Shown here: positions 12,401 to 23,300 of the stretch, piece by piece | How the letters are laid out: each line of letters starts with the position of its first letter | Position numbering within the stretch: position 1 is the stretch's first letter | Origin: Tetrapyrgos nigripes | Lineage: Eukaryota; Basidiomycota; Agaricomycetes; Agaricales; Campanellaceae | Reading direction: 5' to 3' | Length of the DNA: 64,000 nt | Assembly (NCBI GenBank): GCA_013368315.1 | Contig: JAACJM010000002.1 | Coordinates: 1,302,001-1,366,000 of the forward strand | The notes under the pieces: model-generated | Databases searched by the model: none | What the model was told of the DNA's origin: nothing | The model's input: only the letters and a program-made list of their open reading frames with translations | Translations under genes and position numbers: made by a program

Positions 12401-14234
12401 GTGCATACTTTGATAATCCGAGGAAATATATATAGATTGGCCATAACGATGTATTCCCAAAAGTATTGACGCGAGTCGCATCTGAATAGATCATGATCGG
12501 GACCATTAACCATGGAATTGGAGCGGAAGGGTCATTGAGGGGCGGGGGAATGGGTTTTGGATGTTTGTATGAGGGATAAGATGATGATGACGATGACTCG
12601 GAGCTGGTACTGGATGACCCAGAAGATGAATTCGAACTTGAATTAGAGTTAGAACCAGAAGATGAATCTGAACTCAAATCAGAGTTAGAATCGGAAGGCG
12701 AATCTGAATTCGAATCAGACTCCGAGTCAGAAGATGAGTCCATACTTGAATCTGGGTTAGAATTCGAGCCTGATGAGTCTGAACTCAGCCCAGAATTAGA
12801 TGAGAGAGAGACAAGTCAGACTCAGAGCTCGATGTAGAAGGAGAGTGCAAACCTGATTTGTGCTGAAACTCGGATAACATTTGCTGCTCCTGCTCTAGGA
12901 GCTCACACTCAGCATCCAAGTATTCATCGGCTGTGTAAACCTCGCTGTACAGCCAGTCAGGAAGCGAGTCTGGGGTAGGTTTCCAATACTCCTGGAACCC
13001 AGACAACGAAAATTTGAGAAACCCGGCATCTTCAAAGGCTGTACGTATAACTTCGACAAAGCTGCGTCGATGTACACCTTTAATTTCCAAAGTAGGAGCA
13101 TCTGCCTCGCTTCCACTACTCCCAGTACAAGGAAGGGAAATATGAACTGAGCCCTCGGTCCAGATATGAGAAGAGAAGATGGTGCTCATATCGCCATTCT
13201 TGGGCTGGTCCAAGCGTTCAACCTCTCTAGCAGTACGAAAGTCGGAAAGATCAGCCAAATCAAAATCGTCCTTCCTGAGAACATTACCAAGAAGACGATC
13301 AACGTGTGCACAACTGAGATTCCCATTCGCCTCGGTATACCAATTGGTAAGGCGAAAGGACGAGGGATTCAGGAACGGTGCAAACCAGTTATCGCTATCC
13401 TCGTCCTCTTGGTCACATTTATCGTCTGTGGAAAGTTCGAGATGTGCATTAGCAAGGTACTGCTTTGCGTCATCTGCTATGGCAAAGGTGGGGGCATCTC
13501 CGAGGCCGTCAGTCTCTGATATGTGGGGATATTGACCAGGAAGGGTTTGATATATGTGGAAAACGCAAAACTGATCTGGATCAGTTGTATGCTGGGTGGG
13601 AATGAATGGAGCAGGTGATGATGTGGGTGATGGAGTGGGGGTATTTGTAGCGTTCTCATCTATGAGAGGTTTGGGATCGGCTTGAACTTGAGGTACGAGT
13701 TGAGTAATATTACGATTTTCATTGTAATTGAAATCATTCCACTGTGCGGGAATGCGAATAGTACGACGTGGTCTCGAGGTCACTTCGGGTTCAGGTTCTG
13801 ATCGAGTCCCTGTCATGATAGAGTCGGGCTCCAAGTCGGAATGCGATTCTTCATGCATGTATACATCAGGGATGGGATCCGAGTCTGTAAAATTACACAT
13901 CTGTCAAAACGAACACTAATCAATAGCAATAAATACTTACACTCGTTTTTGGGTTGAGAAACAGAAAGAGACTCAAAGTTACGAGGTGTCTGGTTTGACG
14001 TTGAAGCAATAGTGACCTTTTAAAACAGTCAGAGTAGTGATACAGTATCTAACATACGTAAAATGCTACCTTTTTCACTTTCTTTACTGCTCTTTTCACG
14101 GTTTTGCGTACTTGAGCCCCTTGCATATGTTTCAAAGACTCCTGATAGCAACTGCAGCCTCTCAGGTGCGCTTGAACAGCTCGTGAAGTGTCATTTACGA
14201 CATTATCGTCGCAATGCTCACATTGCCACGGCAT
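9446..14234 (-). pseudogene. Plavaka transposase, disrupted
   Basis: The protein begins MPWQCEHCDD with a zinc-finger-like Cys/His cluster, has a long acidic and Ser/Pro-rich N-terminal part, then hallmark Plavaka blocks: VPIMIYSDATRVNTFGNTSL, LSKYARVKPS, LFPRIIVYSADYPEK, GRCPCPRC, VDLMHEFELGVFKALF, AARDFEDILQ, a Lys/Arg-rich insert, NLFTYKMHALPDY and TIRRKGTTD. It ends in an acidic tail with a TAA at 9446-9448. Many short introns interrupt it. Two lesions are visible. An in-frame TGA at 11916-11918 follows GTFHDIN. A frame change falls exactly at a GA microsatellite near 12802-12812, inside a Ser/Asp-rich repeat. As read, the gene could not give a full-length transposase unless unrecognised introns skip these sites. 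Confidence 0.85.
12560..12830 (-). repeat. Ser/Asp/Asn-rich low-complexity coding repeat
   Basis: Degenerate 6-18 nt repeats encode runs such as SDSESDSNSDSPSDSNSD within the transposase. This repeat is absent from the Plavaka consensus as I recall it, so it looks like a local expansion. The adjoining GA dinucleotide run marks the frame change. Confidence 0.7.
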
Positions 14235-14429
14235 TTTGATGAGCTATAATGGTGAGAAAAATGTAAGATGTTCTACACCTCAAGTATCTCTCTGTATAAT
14301 AGCTCTCACGTTGATTTCGCGTTTCTGTACTGCGCAATGCGACGAGGAGAGCAAGACTTGCAAAAGAAGAAGTGAAGAAAGAAGCGTAAAGTCACTGCAC
14401 GTGACCCGTGACTTGTGATATCGATTAAA

Positions 14430-16665
14430 GGCCGTGCGTCGCTTCTTTCCGTCCAACCAGCTCCTCCTCCATACCCACCTCAAAGCACTCTGCTTCAGTC
14501 ATCCCGGACAGCTCTCCTGTCAACGACTCTCTGTCTCAGGCCTCGAAAAGGAAGAAGAGAGCTGACAAGGAAAATAGCAAGAGCAAAACCAAGGACAAGA
14601 CCCAGAAGGACAAGCGCAGCAAGAAGCGGAAGACGACCCAGGACACTAGCGAGATAGAACAACCCCTCCCTAACGTCAACGACCTCCTCAATTTCGATGA
14701 CAATAGCGCAGAGCAACCATCTGCTCAGCCCGAGACGCGTACATCTAAACGCAAGCAGACTGGTCCTAGTACAGCATCTCGCAAGAAGAAAAAGGCGGCA
14801 ACTCCTGAGGACGAGGGTAGCGATTCCGATGACGACTCAGATACTGACCCGAAGACAATGTAAGTTCTTTCTCGTTGTTTATCTCCTTATCGTTCATTAT
14901 CTCATTTCTCCTGTAGATCTGCAAAACGTGCTGGACGTTGGTTCATAAGATGCGCAGATCTATGGATCAACGCTCATGACATTGTTTTAACCGGTCTCAA
15001 AGCCTCTCAAGATGCTGCTGAGGCTGCCGCCACCGCCGCCGCTAACAACGACCCCAATACCTCCAATGCCGCTACCAACGATGCACCACAATCACAGAAG
15101 AAGAAGAAGAAAACCAAGAAGCCGAATCCTACGCAAGAGTGAGTCTTTTTAAATGACTTTACTATGCACATGTACTCACTCTCTAGCTCTCAGACGTGTG
15201 CTCGAGGTTTACCAACGACTTTTGGAGGACAATGACTCCAACTTCCACGATTTGAAGAAGCTCTTCGTCAGCACCCAGGACGATACTGAGAACAACGCTG
15301 GTGCAGATGACGAGATTAATGTGAATGCTGTCCGAGACTACACGAAAATAGTACGTCCTCCGAGTCTTTTTTTTGTTGTCTTCCACTTACTACCACTCAT
15401 CCTCTACCCCCGTTGTTTGTTACAGATGCAATTCCATGCTTTAAGAGCAAGATCGGACGACACTGGCAAGATCAAGCGTGATATGGACAAGTTACTCGCC
15501 AAACCCAGTGCAACACCAATCAAGCTGTGGTCCAAGTCAGGTATGGGCTGGTACGACAAGGCTACCGCCCGTCTATTGTGTCCTATTGATGACCTAGAGG
15601 AGTTTGATGATGACCCAGAAACGTGCGTCGCCTTCCTATTTCCATTGCTACGATTTGATCATGTTTATACTCAGGTACATGGACAACGTGCTGAGTGGGT
15701 CCGGCAGCAAACATTGGTCTGAATGGGCAACCTTCCTTTATGACGAAGAGCTCATCGATGACGACGACCCCATTTCTGGCCTCTTCCAAGGTCCACTCCT
15801 TGTTCGCGTGCGTACCGTCTTTTGCATTAATACTCGCTGACGTTGACTTTTGGTCCCCCTAGGTTTGCAATCACATATACTTCTCATCCGGTGTCAAGAA
15901 GAACAACAACACCAAGACAAAGTCTCCGGTCTCTCATCGCCATGGTATGACAGAGATCACTCCCGAGGATATCGCATACGTTGTCGTTCAGGTAACGTTT
16001 TTGACTTCCTCTTTTATTTTGACATGCATATTACTAAGAACCTTCCTAGACGCGGTTCCTGCTATCGTCACAGACCACCTGGGGTCATATGGACCACGGT
16101 TTCAATGTCAAGGAATTCTATTGGGGTATCATTCGGTACTTCAGGTCTGGTCGTAAGGGATCTTGGGCCATTCTCAAATGGTGGAACAAGTAAGCATGCT
16201 TTTCTTTTCTCTTTTTTTTTTTTTGTTCTTTCTCTTTTCTCTCGCTCTCTTTCTCTTGCTAACATCCTTTCTCACAGGGAGGTCTTTCATGGTGCCGGTG
16301 GGACCAAGGAGATGACTGTCGGCCCTCTCAAGGGTAGCCGCTTTTCTCGACTTATGGAAGAAGCCGATGCTTCTGAATCCGAGTCCGACACTGACAAAGC
16401 CAAGGACAAGACCAACGCACCTCCCTCCAGATCCGAGTCCGACACCGACAAGGCCAAGACCAAGACCAAGACCAACGCCGCACCTCCCTCAAGTCGTGCT
16501 TCTAGCTCGGCACTGGTAATTGAAGAAGATGGTGACGTTACGGGACACCAAGCTGACAACGAGTACCCAGATGAGGATGACGAGTATACACATGAGGATG
16601 ACGAGAACCAGGAACAGGACCAGGAACGGGATGAGGACCAGGACCAGGATGGGGACGACGACTGA
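14430..16665 (+). CDS. Conserved hypothetical protein carried by the Plavaka element
   Basis: Seven exons join with GT-AG introns and no internal stop (exon ends near 14859, 15122, 15350 and 15622; further introns near 15810, 15990 and 16190). The first exon encodes a Lys/Ser-rich, probably disordered and nuclear-type segment (SKRKKRADKENSKSK). The middle has a conserved-looking region: GRWFIRCADLWINAHD, WYDKATARLLCPIDDL, ISGLFQGPLLVRVCNHIYFS, HGMTEITPEDIAYVVVQTRF, EFYWGIIRYF and SWAILKWWNKEVFHGA. The end is a repetitive Asp/Glu-rich tail. The pattern resembles uncharacterised proteins common in Agaricomycetes, from memory. It is transcribed away from the transposase from a shared intergenic region. 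No in-frame ATG is visible in the first exon, so the true start probably lies in an upstream exon. No catalytic motif recognised. Confidence 0.75.
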
Positions 16666-17290
16666 AGTGTTTGTGTTTTCTTGTGAGGGTTTTCTTTTTA
16701 GTTTTCTTTTTAGTTTCTTGGACTCTCGGACTCTTTGCTACGCTGTCTCTGTGCTATGCTTTACGTTGCTATCCAGATTACTGTACTAATTCTTATTGTT
16801 GTCTATTGCTATGTATAATGTTAAATGCAAGTTGTATTCTCTTTTATTATGAATTGTTTGATTGCGAGTGATACAGAATATTATTCCTTGAGCATCTCAG
16901 TATACAATGCCTGACCGAAAGGGTATTGTCCGGTATAGCCTACCATGTGAGGTATACCCTGATAAGCTCTACCTTCAGGGTGGAGGCATATCTCATATGG
17001 TAGGGAATATCTGGGCATACCTCGCCCGATATTCCCTGCTCATATTGCTCATTTGTTTACCCAATTAAAGCAGAACTGCCTGATCTGATAGGCTTGCTAT
17101 GCTTAGGTATGTCGAGATTGGCCTTGCATTACCTGACAATCATTTTACATTTTTCGTGATGACATCTAAGACTACTTATCATCCCTATCATAACCCAGCG
17201 GAGGCCGTGAGCTATTCTCCACAAGTGGACGAGGACGCACATCACACATCACAGAAGTAACCTTTAATTGGGTTCTACTCGACTTCGACA
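16666..17290. other. 3' flank of the companion gene, right end of Plavaka, and short host flank
   Basis: 16870-17158 is the subterminal and terminal part of the Plavaka element, with GGTAGGGAATAT, ATACCTCGC and the inverted end. 17161-17290 contains no recognisable gene and continues the sequence left of 8991. Confidence 0.6.
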
Positions 17291-18129
17291 TAGTGATGTG
17301 CGGGCCCGGCTCGGCTCGGGCTCGGCTTTGTAGGGCTCGGCTTTGTAGGGCTCGGGCCTGCTAGAAATCCAGGCCGAGCTTTTGAGCCCTAAGTAGGGCC
17401 GGCTTGAGCCGGCTTGGGCTCAGGCCGGGGCTCAGTTGTAGAAAAAATGTGTAAGTTAGTATCTAGAAGTAATTAGACAATACTGCTGTAATCTAAGTCA
17501 TCCCCACTATCTTCGCCGAGTTGCTAGAGAGAAACATGTCGAAGATGCATCTCAGGGTCTTGATACTGCAGAGATACTGCTGTATGAACAGGGAAAGACC
17601 TAGGATCGGTGCTAGGCTGGAAACAACCACGTTGGTGTAAGGGTACGTTGTGCTCAGTTTGAATTTGTCTATTGTACGAACGTTGGAGCTGCATAGTAAC
17701 GACCATATGGCTAACGAGACTAAAAAACCCCTAGAGAAACTCTAATATAAGACTATATTGATCAAGAAAGGGTTGTGTTGAGCCTGAGATGGGATTAACA
17801 CGGAAGAAGGTACATACCTGTATATGGTCCTCGACGGGCACCACTCAGTGGTGGTTAGAAGCGGAGATGGGAAAAGTGGCAGTGAAGCGTGTGTACCTTA
17901 CACAACAAAATTTCGCAACGGCATCCTGGATCCGGAGTGATGTCACTGCCTTTGTTAAGTGCCAGCAACTTCCTAAAAGCCGGGGCCTGAGCTCGGGCCC
18001 AAGGGCTTTGAGAAATCCAAGTCGGGCCCTCAGGCCCTCAGGCCCCCCTCAAAAGCTCGGCTCGGCTCAGGCTCTCGAAGCTCGGCTTGGCCCGGCCTAG
18101 GGCTTGGAGCCCAAGCTCGCACATCACTA
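17291..18129. mobile_element. hAT-like non-autonomous element, copy 1
   Basis: The 839-bp element starts TAGTGATGTGCGGGC and ends GCTCGCACATCACTA. It is flanked by a perfect 8-bp duplication CTTCGACA (17283-17290 and 18130-18137), the hAT hallmark. Both subterminal regions are packed with GGGCTCGG/CCGAGCCC-type words. No transposase is encoded. The interior shares a segment (GATACTGCAGAGATACT) with the element at 20522-21214. Confidence 0.92.
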
Positions 18130-18320
18130 CTTCGACACTTACTCACCACCATCAATCAATATCTATATCAAAGCTTTATCGTTAAAGCTTCTCAACGCCC
18201 AACCCGAATCTCCGACCGTCATTTAAGTCATTAAGCCCCTGTTCGCGTACTAGCCATTGAGCTGCTTATATTTCGTAGCACTATTATTGCTACTTAGTAT
18301 AGGCCTTGTATCTTAACAGT

Positions 18321-19183
18321 TACAGTGCTACCGAACGCAAAGCTCTGGCTGCCAAGGAAGCCTTAATAGTGAAAAGCAGGGGTTTGGGGGGTCATGGGGG
18401 GTCTCGGGTAGGGGCCTTGCAGGTAAGGGTACGGGTTCGGATTTGAAAACCCGCGTTGACCTGTACCCGTAGAACAGACCTCCATACCCGCCATCCAGTA
18501 TATTATATCAGTAATTTGTGACAACACTGAGTACATTTTGTGTAGTTTATAGCTAATATTTCAATGATTTATTATGTAAGGGACCGGGCCACTCGGAAAA
18601 GGCCTAGCATCTTAGGAGGAAACTATGGAGTTGATTCTGCTACGGAACAAGTAGCTAAATACAACGTGTAAGTACCTAAGTAATGAATACAATCAATATG
18701 GAACATGTATGAGTATGATACGATAAGAACTATGAAACTAGCGGGAATGATCACGGAGTTTAGGGAGGTGATCATGACATATTAATGAAAGTGTTTTTTC
18801 TACTCTTGCCATGTGCGGCTTCCCATAACAGTAAGTAACACGTCAATTTTCACACGGCGCAAACCTTACTTGAACACTGAAAAAGGACTTCATCTCATCA
18901 AGAAAGAAACACTATTTTATGATAAGTAGTACAAGGTAATTCAGTAGATACTATATAGATACTTAGGGAACAGGGGTCACCCCTAGTGGGTACCAACCTG
19001 TACCCTTCTGACGGGTACGGCTTTTCACGGGTAGGGGTACAGGTCCAGCAAAAAATATCTGGGGGATACCCCTGCAGTTCACTAAGCCTTAGTTAAATTC
19101 CAACCTTTCATTGAAGGTAAGAAGATAACTCTCATCATGGATCATGCCGCGTTACAATGGGCCAGAGTCTACGAAAATACATA
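18321..19183 (+). pseudogene. Gypsy RNase H fragment split by a hAT-like insertion
   Basis: 18321-18366 translates to YSATERKALAAKEAL, and from about 19092 the frame resumes as VKFQPFIEGKKITLIMDHAA, then LQWARVYENTY. Joined, this is the RNase H segment of a Ty3/gypsy polyprotein. The intervening 718 bp is an insertion with its own target duplication. Nothing else of that polyprotein is recognisable nearby, so this is a small relic that served as a target. Confidence 0.85.
18367..19084. mobile_element. hAT-like non-autonomous element nested in the RNase H fragment
   Basis: The ends are TAGTGAAAAGCAGGGGT and ACCCCTGCAGTTCACTA, near-perfect inverted repeats. The flanks AGCCTTAA (18359-18366) and AGCCTTAG (19085-19092) match in 7 of 8 positions, as expected of a slightly aged 8-bp duplication. 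Subterminal regions are rich in GGGTA/TACCC words. The TAGTGA start is shared with the 17291-18129 element, but the rest differs. No coding capacity. Confidence 0.88.
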
Positions 19184-19194
19184 TTATGGTTGGC

Positions 19195-19218
19195 TTAGGG
19201 TTGGGGTTGGGGTTGGGG
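19195..19218 (+). repeat. Telomere-like G-rich microsatellite
   Basis: One TTAGGG followed by three TTGGGG units gives four closely spaced G runs, able in principle to form a G-quadruplex. It lies just beyond the RNase H relic, followed by an A run. Confidence 0.7.
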
Positions 19219-19579
19219 ACTTAAAAAAAAAAATGCCATGTTTGTCATCACACAGTCCACTGTATTCATGGGACTGCACCTGTCTCCCTACAACTTATGT
19301 CAACTCTTTTCATACCTAATCCCATCATTTTGGCATATTCCATGTGACACCACGTCACATTCTCCCACACTTATACCTGCCACAGTTTTCCTGCCTACAA
19401 ATACAGCGATCACCTACTACCAAACCCAAACCAACCCATGCTGACTCAGAACTTCATGTGGCACTAGATATGGTCCTAAGGCACACATTTCCCATACAAC
19501 ATTAGTCACCTGCTATAAAAAGCAACCCACAATTTAGTGGATACTGTCAAAAAAGACATCATTTGGCCTTGCAGACGAG

Positions 19580-20092
19580 ATCTTGCCCATGTGACCTGGG
19601 CCGTTATGTCACTGCGGGCATAGGTAGCTCTTATCAATGAGAAGAGCCTGAGAATATTTGACATCCACTCAATAAAAGACCACTGAGAAGAGTTTGAGAA
19701 GATTTGAAATAATCTCAAAATCTTCCCGGCCCGGTACTCAACGAGAAGAGCGTGACTCTTATAATGAGAAGAACAAGAGTAATCCTGAGGAATCCTAGCA
19801 ATCCCGCCAGCCACGTGACGTCCATGCGCCAATTTTGAATTACATTCTTATTATTGGATTGCCAGGATTCCTTAGGATTGCCCTCACTCTTCAGTATAAT
19901 CTCAGACTCTTCTTGTTGAGTACAGGGTCGAGAAGATTTTGAGATGATTTCAATTCTTCTCAAACTCTTCTCAGTGATCTTTTATTGAGCGGATTTGAAA
20001 TCTTCTCAGAATCTTCTCAGGCTCTTCTCATTGAAAAGAGCTGCCTTTGCCTGCAGTGTGTGACATCATGTGGCAGACCCATTTGGGCAGGA
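19580..20092. mobile_element. Non-autonomous element with long inverted repeats
   Basis: The two halves are imperfect inverted copies: the left arm reads AGCTCTTATCAATGAGAAGA and the right arm, on the other strand, AGCTCTTTTCAATGAGAAGA. The similarity continues inward through several GAGAAGAGYYTGAGAA words to a centre near 19830 and outward to TGCCC words at about 19583 and 20090. The exact termini and target duplication are uncertain. No coding capacity. Confidence 0.75.
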
Positions 20093-20237
20093 GCACAGCC
20101 TCAGAAAGTTTCGTGGGAATCCGAACAGAACTGGGGGCACACCGGCCTTCCAGAAAAAAAGGGGCACCATGGCCATCGTGCAGTTAGCCTATATATATAT
20201 AGAACAAGAACAAGAATCAAAACATAGATATAAAGAC

Positions 20238-20463
20238 CAGTGAGTGCTAAGGGAAGGTCGGCAGCTTGCTCAGGTGTCAAGTTCAGTATACGAGAAATCG
20301 CTGGCAAAAACGGTGAAGTGAAAAAGAGACCTGACGCAGGAGCAACGGTCAACGAGAAAAGGAGAATGAACCACTGAGTTGCATGGAATGCAACAGTGTA
20401 AGGTGTTGAAGGCTGAAGAAATGGACTATGAGACGAGTGCTTGACGCTCGATGCAGCTTTCAT
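20238..20463 (-). pseudogene. 5' fragment of a membrane-protein gene
   Basis: Opens with ATG and runs MKAASSVKHSSHSPFLQ, a hydrophobic segment (QWFILLFSLTVAPASGLFF) and a second region ending EQAADLPLALTG, where a GT could be a 5' splice site. No downstream exon is recognisable before the inverted-repeat element ending about 20092. A short leader with TATACCC lies upstream. I do not recognise the family. It looks like a truncated gene start, possibly captured or cut by transposition. Confidence 0.35.
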
Positions 20464-20521
20464 TGCGATGATTGCGTGCTGTTGATAGGAATTTCATGCC
20501 CTCTTATACCCAAATTTTGCC

Positions 20522-21214
20522 AAGTCGATGTGCGGACAATTTTCTCCATGCTGCTAGAGGAAAACACGTCAAAGACGTGACTCAGGGTCTTGATACTGCA
20601 GAGATACTATCGTACGAACAGGGAAAGATGTAGGATTGGGGCTAGGCCACGCTGGTGTAAAATTATGTTGTACAGAAGTTGGAGCTGCAATAACGACCAT
20701 ATGGCTAACGAGACTAAAAAAACTCTAAAAAAAACTCTAATCTGCGACTATATTGATCAAGAAAGGGTTGGGGATGAGCCTGAGATGGTACTGACACGGA
20801 AGAGGGGTTTTTAGTACTTACCTTTTTGTATGGTCCTCGAACAACGCCACTCAGAGATGTACTTAGTGATATATTTAAGCATAAAGAGATCCAAAATGAC
20901 TTGAAATAATGGAAAGCTAGGGACAAAGCAACGAGAAAGGAGATACTAGATTTCCGACAAGGTGGTGGTTAGAAGCAGATGGGGAAAGTGGCAGTGAAGG
21001 CCACGCGTGTACTAGCAAATTTCGGAATCGGCACGACGGAAACGGCGTCCTGGGGTGATGTCATTGCCATTGTTAAGCCGGGGCCTGTGCTCCCAAGGGC
21101 TTTGAGAAATCCAAGCCGGGCCCTCAGGCCCCCATCAAAAGCTGGGCTTGGCTCGGGCTTTTAAGGCTCGGCTCGGGCCGCCTAGGGCTTTGAGCCCGAG
21201 CCCGCACATCACTA
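20522..21214. mobile_element. hAT-like non-autonomous element, copy 2 (diverged)
   Basis: Shares interior sequence with 17291-18129 (CTCAGGGTCTTGATACTGCA and the GGGAAAG region) and ends GCACATCACTA. The left end is degraded (AAGTCGATGTGCGG). No matching target duplication is seen, so this is an older or rearranged copy. Confidence 0.75.
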
Positions 21215-21724
21215 TATGTACCCAGGGTGCAAATAAGTGCGGCCATTTGAGCTTGCAATAAGACTCGTCCTAAATAGGACTCGTAATGTACACACTCTTC
21301 AGCATGTGGTAGCTGCTCGGGCTCAACCCCCGAGGCTCTGGTTCTTCCTTTCGTCCGTTCCTGTGGCTTGGGCGTGACATCCCCTTTTGCAAGGCAACTT
21401 TGTGAGAGAGCTTTGGCGACCAAACATGATCCCATTTGTTCTCAGTACCTCTCACATCATGCTTCCTTCTTCTCTAGCAGACGAGCGCGTATAGATACCG
21501 TCTAACCGCAAAAGTCTGGTTTCGGTGTTGCAGAGTTTAGAGTCAAATTTCGTTCAATGCTCTTCGCGAGTTGCGGCGATTTGTTCCTGAAGGATACAGT
21601 ACCTCCCCGCCATGACTTCCTTATTGATACAATGTACAAACACCACCTGATCACTCTCAAAAAAGTAGCTCTGCGGTTCTTCCGTCGTAATAGCTTTACA
21701 GTCCCTCAACTTCACTCACTAGCA

Positions 21725-21735
21725 TGGTATATAAT
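21725..21735 (+). promoter_or_regulatory. Putative TATA box of the secreted-protein gene
   Basis: GGTATATAATC lies about 50 bp upstream of the ATG at 21783, followed by a short C/A-rich leader. Confidence 0.5.
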
Positions 21736-21782
21736 CTGAGTACCGACACTCGAAGGATCCCAAGCTCACAGTCATAACAGAA

Positions 21783-22446
21783 ATGAAGCACTTCGCCTAT
21801 CTTTCTCGATTTCTCTCCGTTCTCTCTACCATTGTCCATGCTGCACCCACCAGGGACGCTTTCACCATTCCTGTCGGTAGCCCAGATGGCGTATACACCT
21901 TCTCCAACAATGGAACTATCACGTCCTTCACTGCACTCGCTGCACTCACTGATACCCCGACGGTTTCAAGTTCCATGAAGAGGGACGCAAATGACCTCTC
22001 CTTCAACTGCTTCCAGGCCACTTTCGGCCTCGGCGACAAGGTTAACGCTATGCAGGCCCTAGCGGCAGCTTTAAACGCTAATCCAACTATTCTCGCTAAT
22101 AGTAACATCGGTGCTTCGTTTAGTGAGTGCCTACACATACTTTTTGGATATTGTCTACGTCCTTATCCTGGGGTTTTTAGACACCGCCATCTCCTACGTG
22201 TGCAATTTTGCCAGTGTAGACCAACCCAACGTTCTCGGAGGCAACGTCCAAGCAGCTGATGATCTCATCACCAACTTCTGCATTAACAGTATCGTTGCTG
22301 CTCGCCTTTTGAACACCGAGTGTAAGTGCAGGATAGTCAAGGAAGATAACGATAACTGACTGCCACATACTCACTTGCTTTTTCGTACAGCCAATCTCGA
22401 ATTTGGGCGTACCGCTACGGGCAAGCCTTTCTGCGATGGGTCTTGA
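21783..22446 (+). CDS. Small secreted four-cysteine protein
   Basis: Three exons (21783-22122, 22181-22321, 22391-22446) join into a 178-residue protein ending in TGA, with GT-AG introns of 58 and 69 nt. A clear signal peptide (MKHFAYLSRFLSVLSTIVHA) precedes APTRDAF. The mature part has four cysteines, in FNCFQ, YVCNF, NFCIN and PFCDG, enough for two disulfides. There is no transmembrane segment after the signal. I do not recognise the family with confidence; it resembles small secreted proteins of basidiomycetes. It is intact although both sides are full of transposon sequence. Confidence 0.82.
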
Positions 22447-23300
22447 ACGATTGACAGTGAGTCTTCTCTTGCCCTTTTCGTCTCGGTAGCTCATAAAGAT
22501 GTTACTGATTTTATCATTGCATCTATGAGGCGCCGTTTGGGAAAGTATTCAAATGTCCGAAGTTTGTGAGATGTCCGAAGTTCAGATGTAATGTCCGACT
22601 TTTGATAGTACACTTAAACGTCTGAAATCCACGTCCTGCCTGTACACTTATCAATTCCCTCCTGCCAGCAGGCACCTCTGAGAGGGGAGTCCTAATATGG
22701 CTGTATTTAGCTGTATTTTAGCCAACCCCTATTAACGAGAAGTACGGAGAAAGCCGAATTGGTCACAGGTAATCATGCCGAGCCACCGGCATGTAAAAAT
22801 TAAACTTAAATTGGTCTGATTTTTCGTGGCTGTAATCTTGAGTTCAATGTATAGTCAAAGCTCTTTTGATCTTTTCTGAGGACAGGCACACCATAAATTT
22901 TGACATTAAATGTATTATGTATTAGATTTCTAAAAGACTTATAGATTTTTCTTGTTGTATTTCTTGTCGCAGTAGCTACACACACTGCGGGCGGCAATGG
23001 GTATTTGCAATCCATTTTTGAGCAGGCTTAAATCTCGAATTGTTCGCACGGTTTTTTCCCAGATAAAATTAGTCTTACTTGCCGTTGAAATGCTGAAGTT
23101 GAAATGCTGAAACTTGTATCATAAGTATTGTGCCTGATTTGGTGTGAAAATACTCAAAATTTTCTGATGCAGATTTGGCTCACATGCCCGGAAAGTATTC
23201 ACCACACTTTTTGCTGTATGAGAGAAACTGTTATAAGGAGTATGGCGATAGAGGCACGTGCGTCGGGATTGTTAATCGCATTGTGACATGTCAGCCCAGT
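22447..23300. other. No recognisable gene
   Basis: ATGTCCGAAGTT-type words occur three times between 22547 and 22605, and GGAAAGTATTC occurs near 22541 and again near 23191. These hint at a degraded transposon, but the ends cannot be fixed. Confidence 0.4.

Larger units (their letters stand above)
8993..17158. mobile_element. Plavaka-type DNA transposon, 8.2 kb
   Basis: The ends are inverted: the left begins CACGAAAAGTGCCAAATAAA and the right, read on the other strand, begins CACGAAAAATGTAAAATGAT; both continue to TGTCAG. The element is flanked by AT on both sides, a possible 2-bp target duplication. Both subterminal regions carry GGTAGGGAATA and ATACCTCGC words. Inside are two divergent genes, a Plavaka transposase (minus) and a companion gene (plus), with start regions about 200 bp apart. 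Plavaka elements are known from Agaricomycetes and are related to CACTA elements; the CAC start of the ends fits that. Family call from recognised transposase motifs. Confidence 0.85.

Noticed and set aside
12339..12743. Ser-rich 134-residue frame as its own gene
   Set aside because: Its second half (VPIMIYSDATRVNTF) is Plavaka transposase; it is one part of a frame-shifted gene.
20522..21214. Target duplication for the second TAGTGATGTGCGG element
   Set aside because: Flanking octamers differ and the left end is degraded, so no duplication can be claimed.
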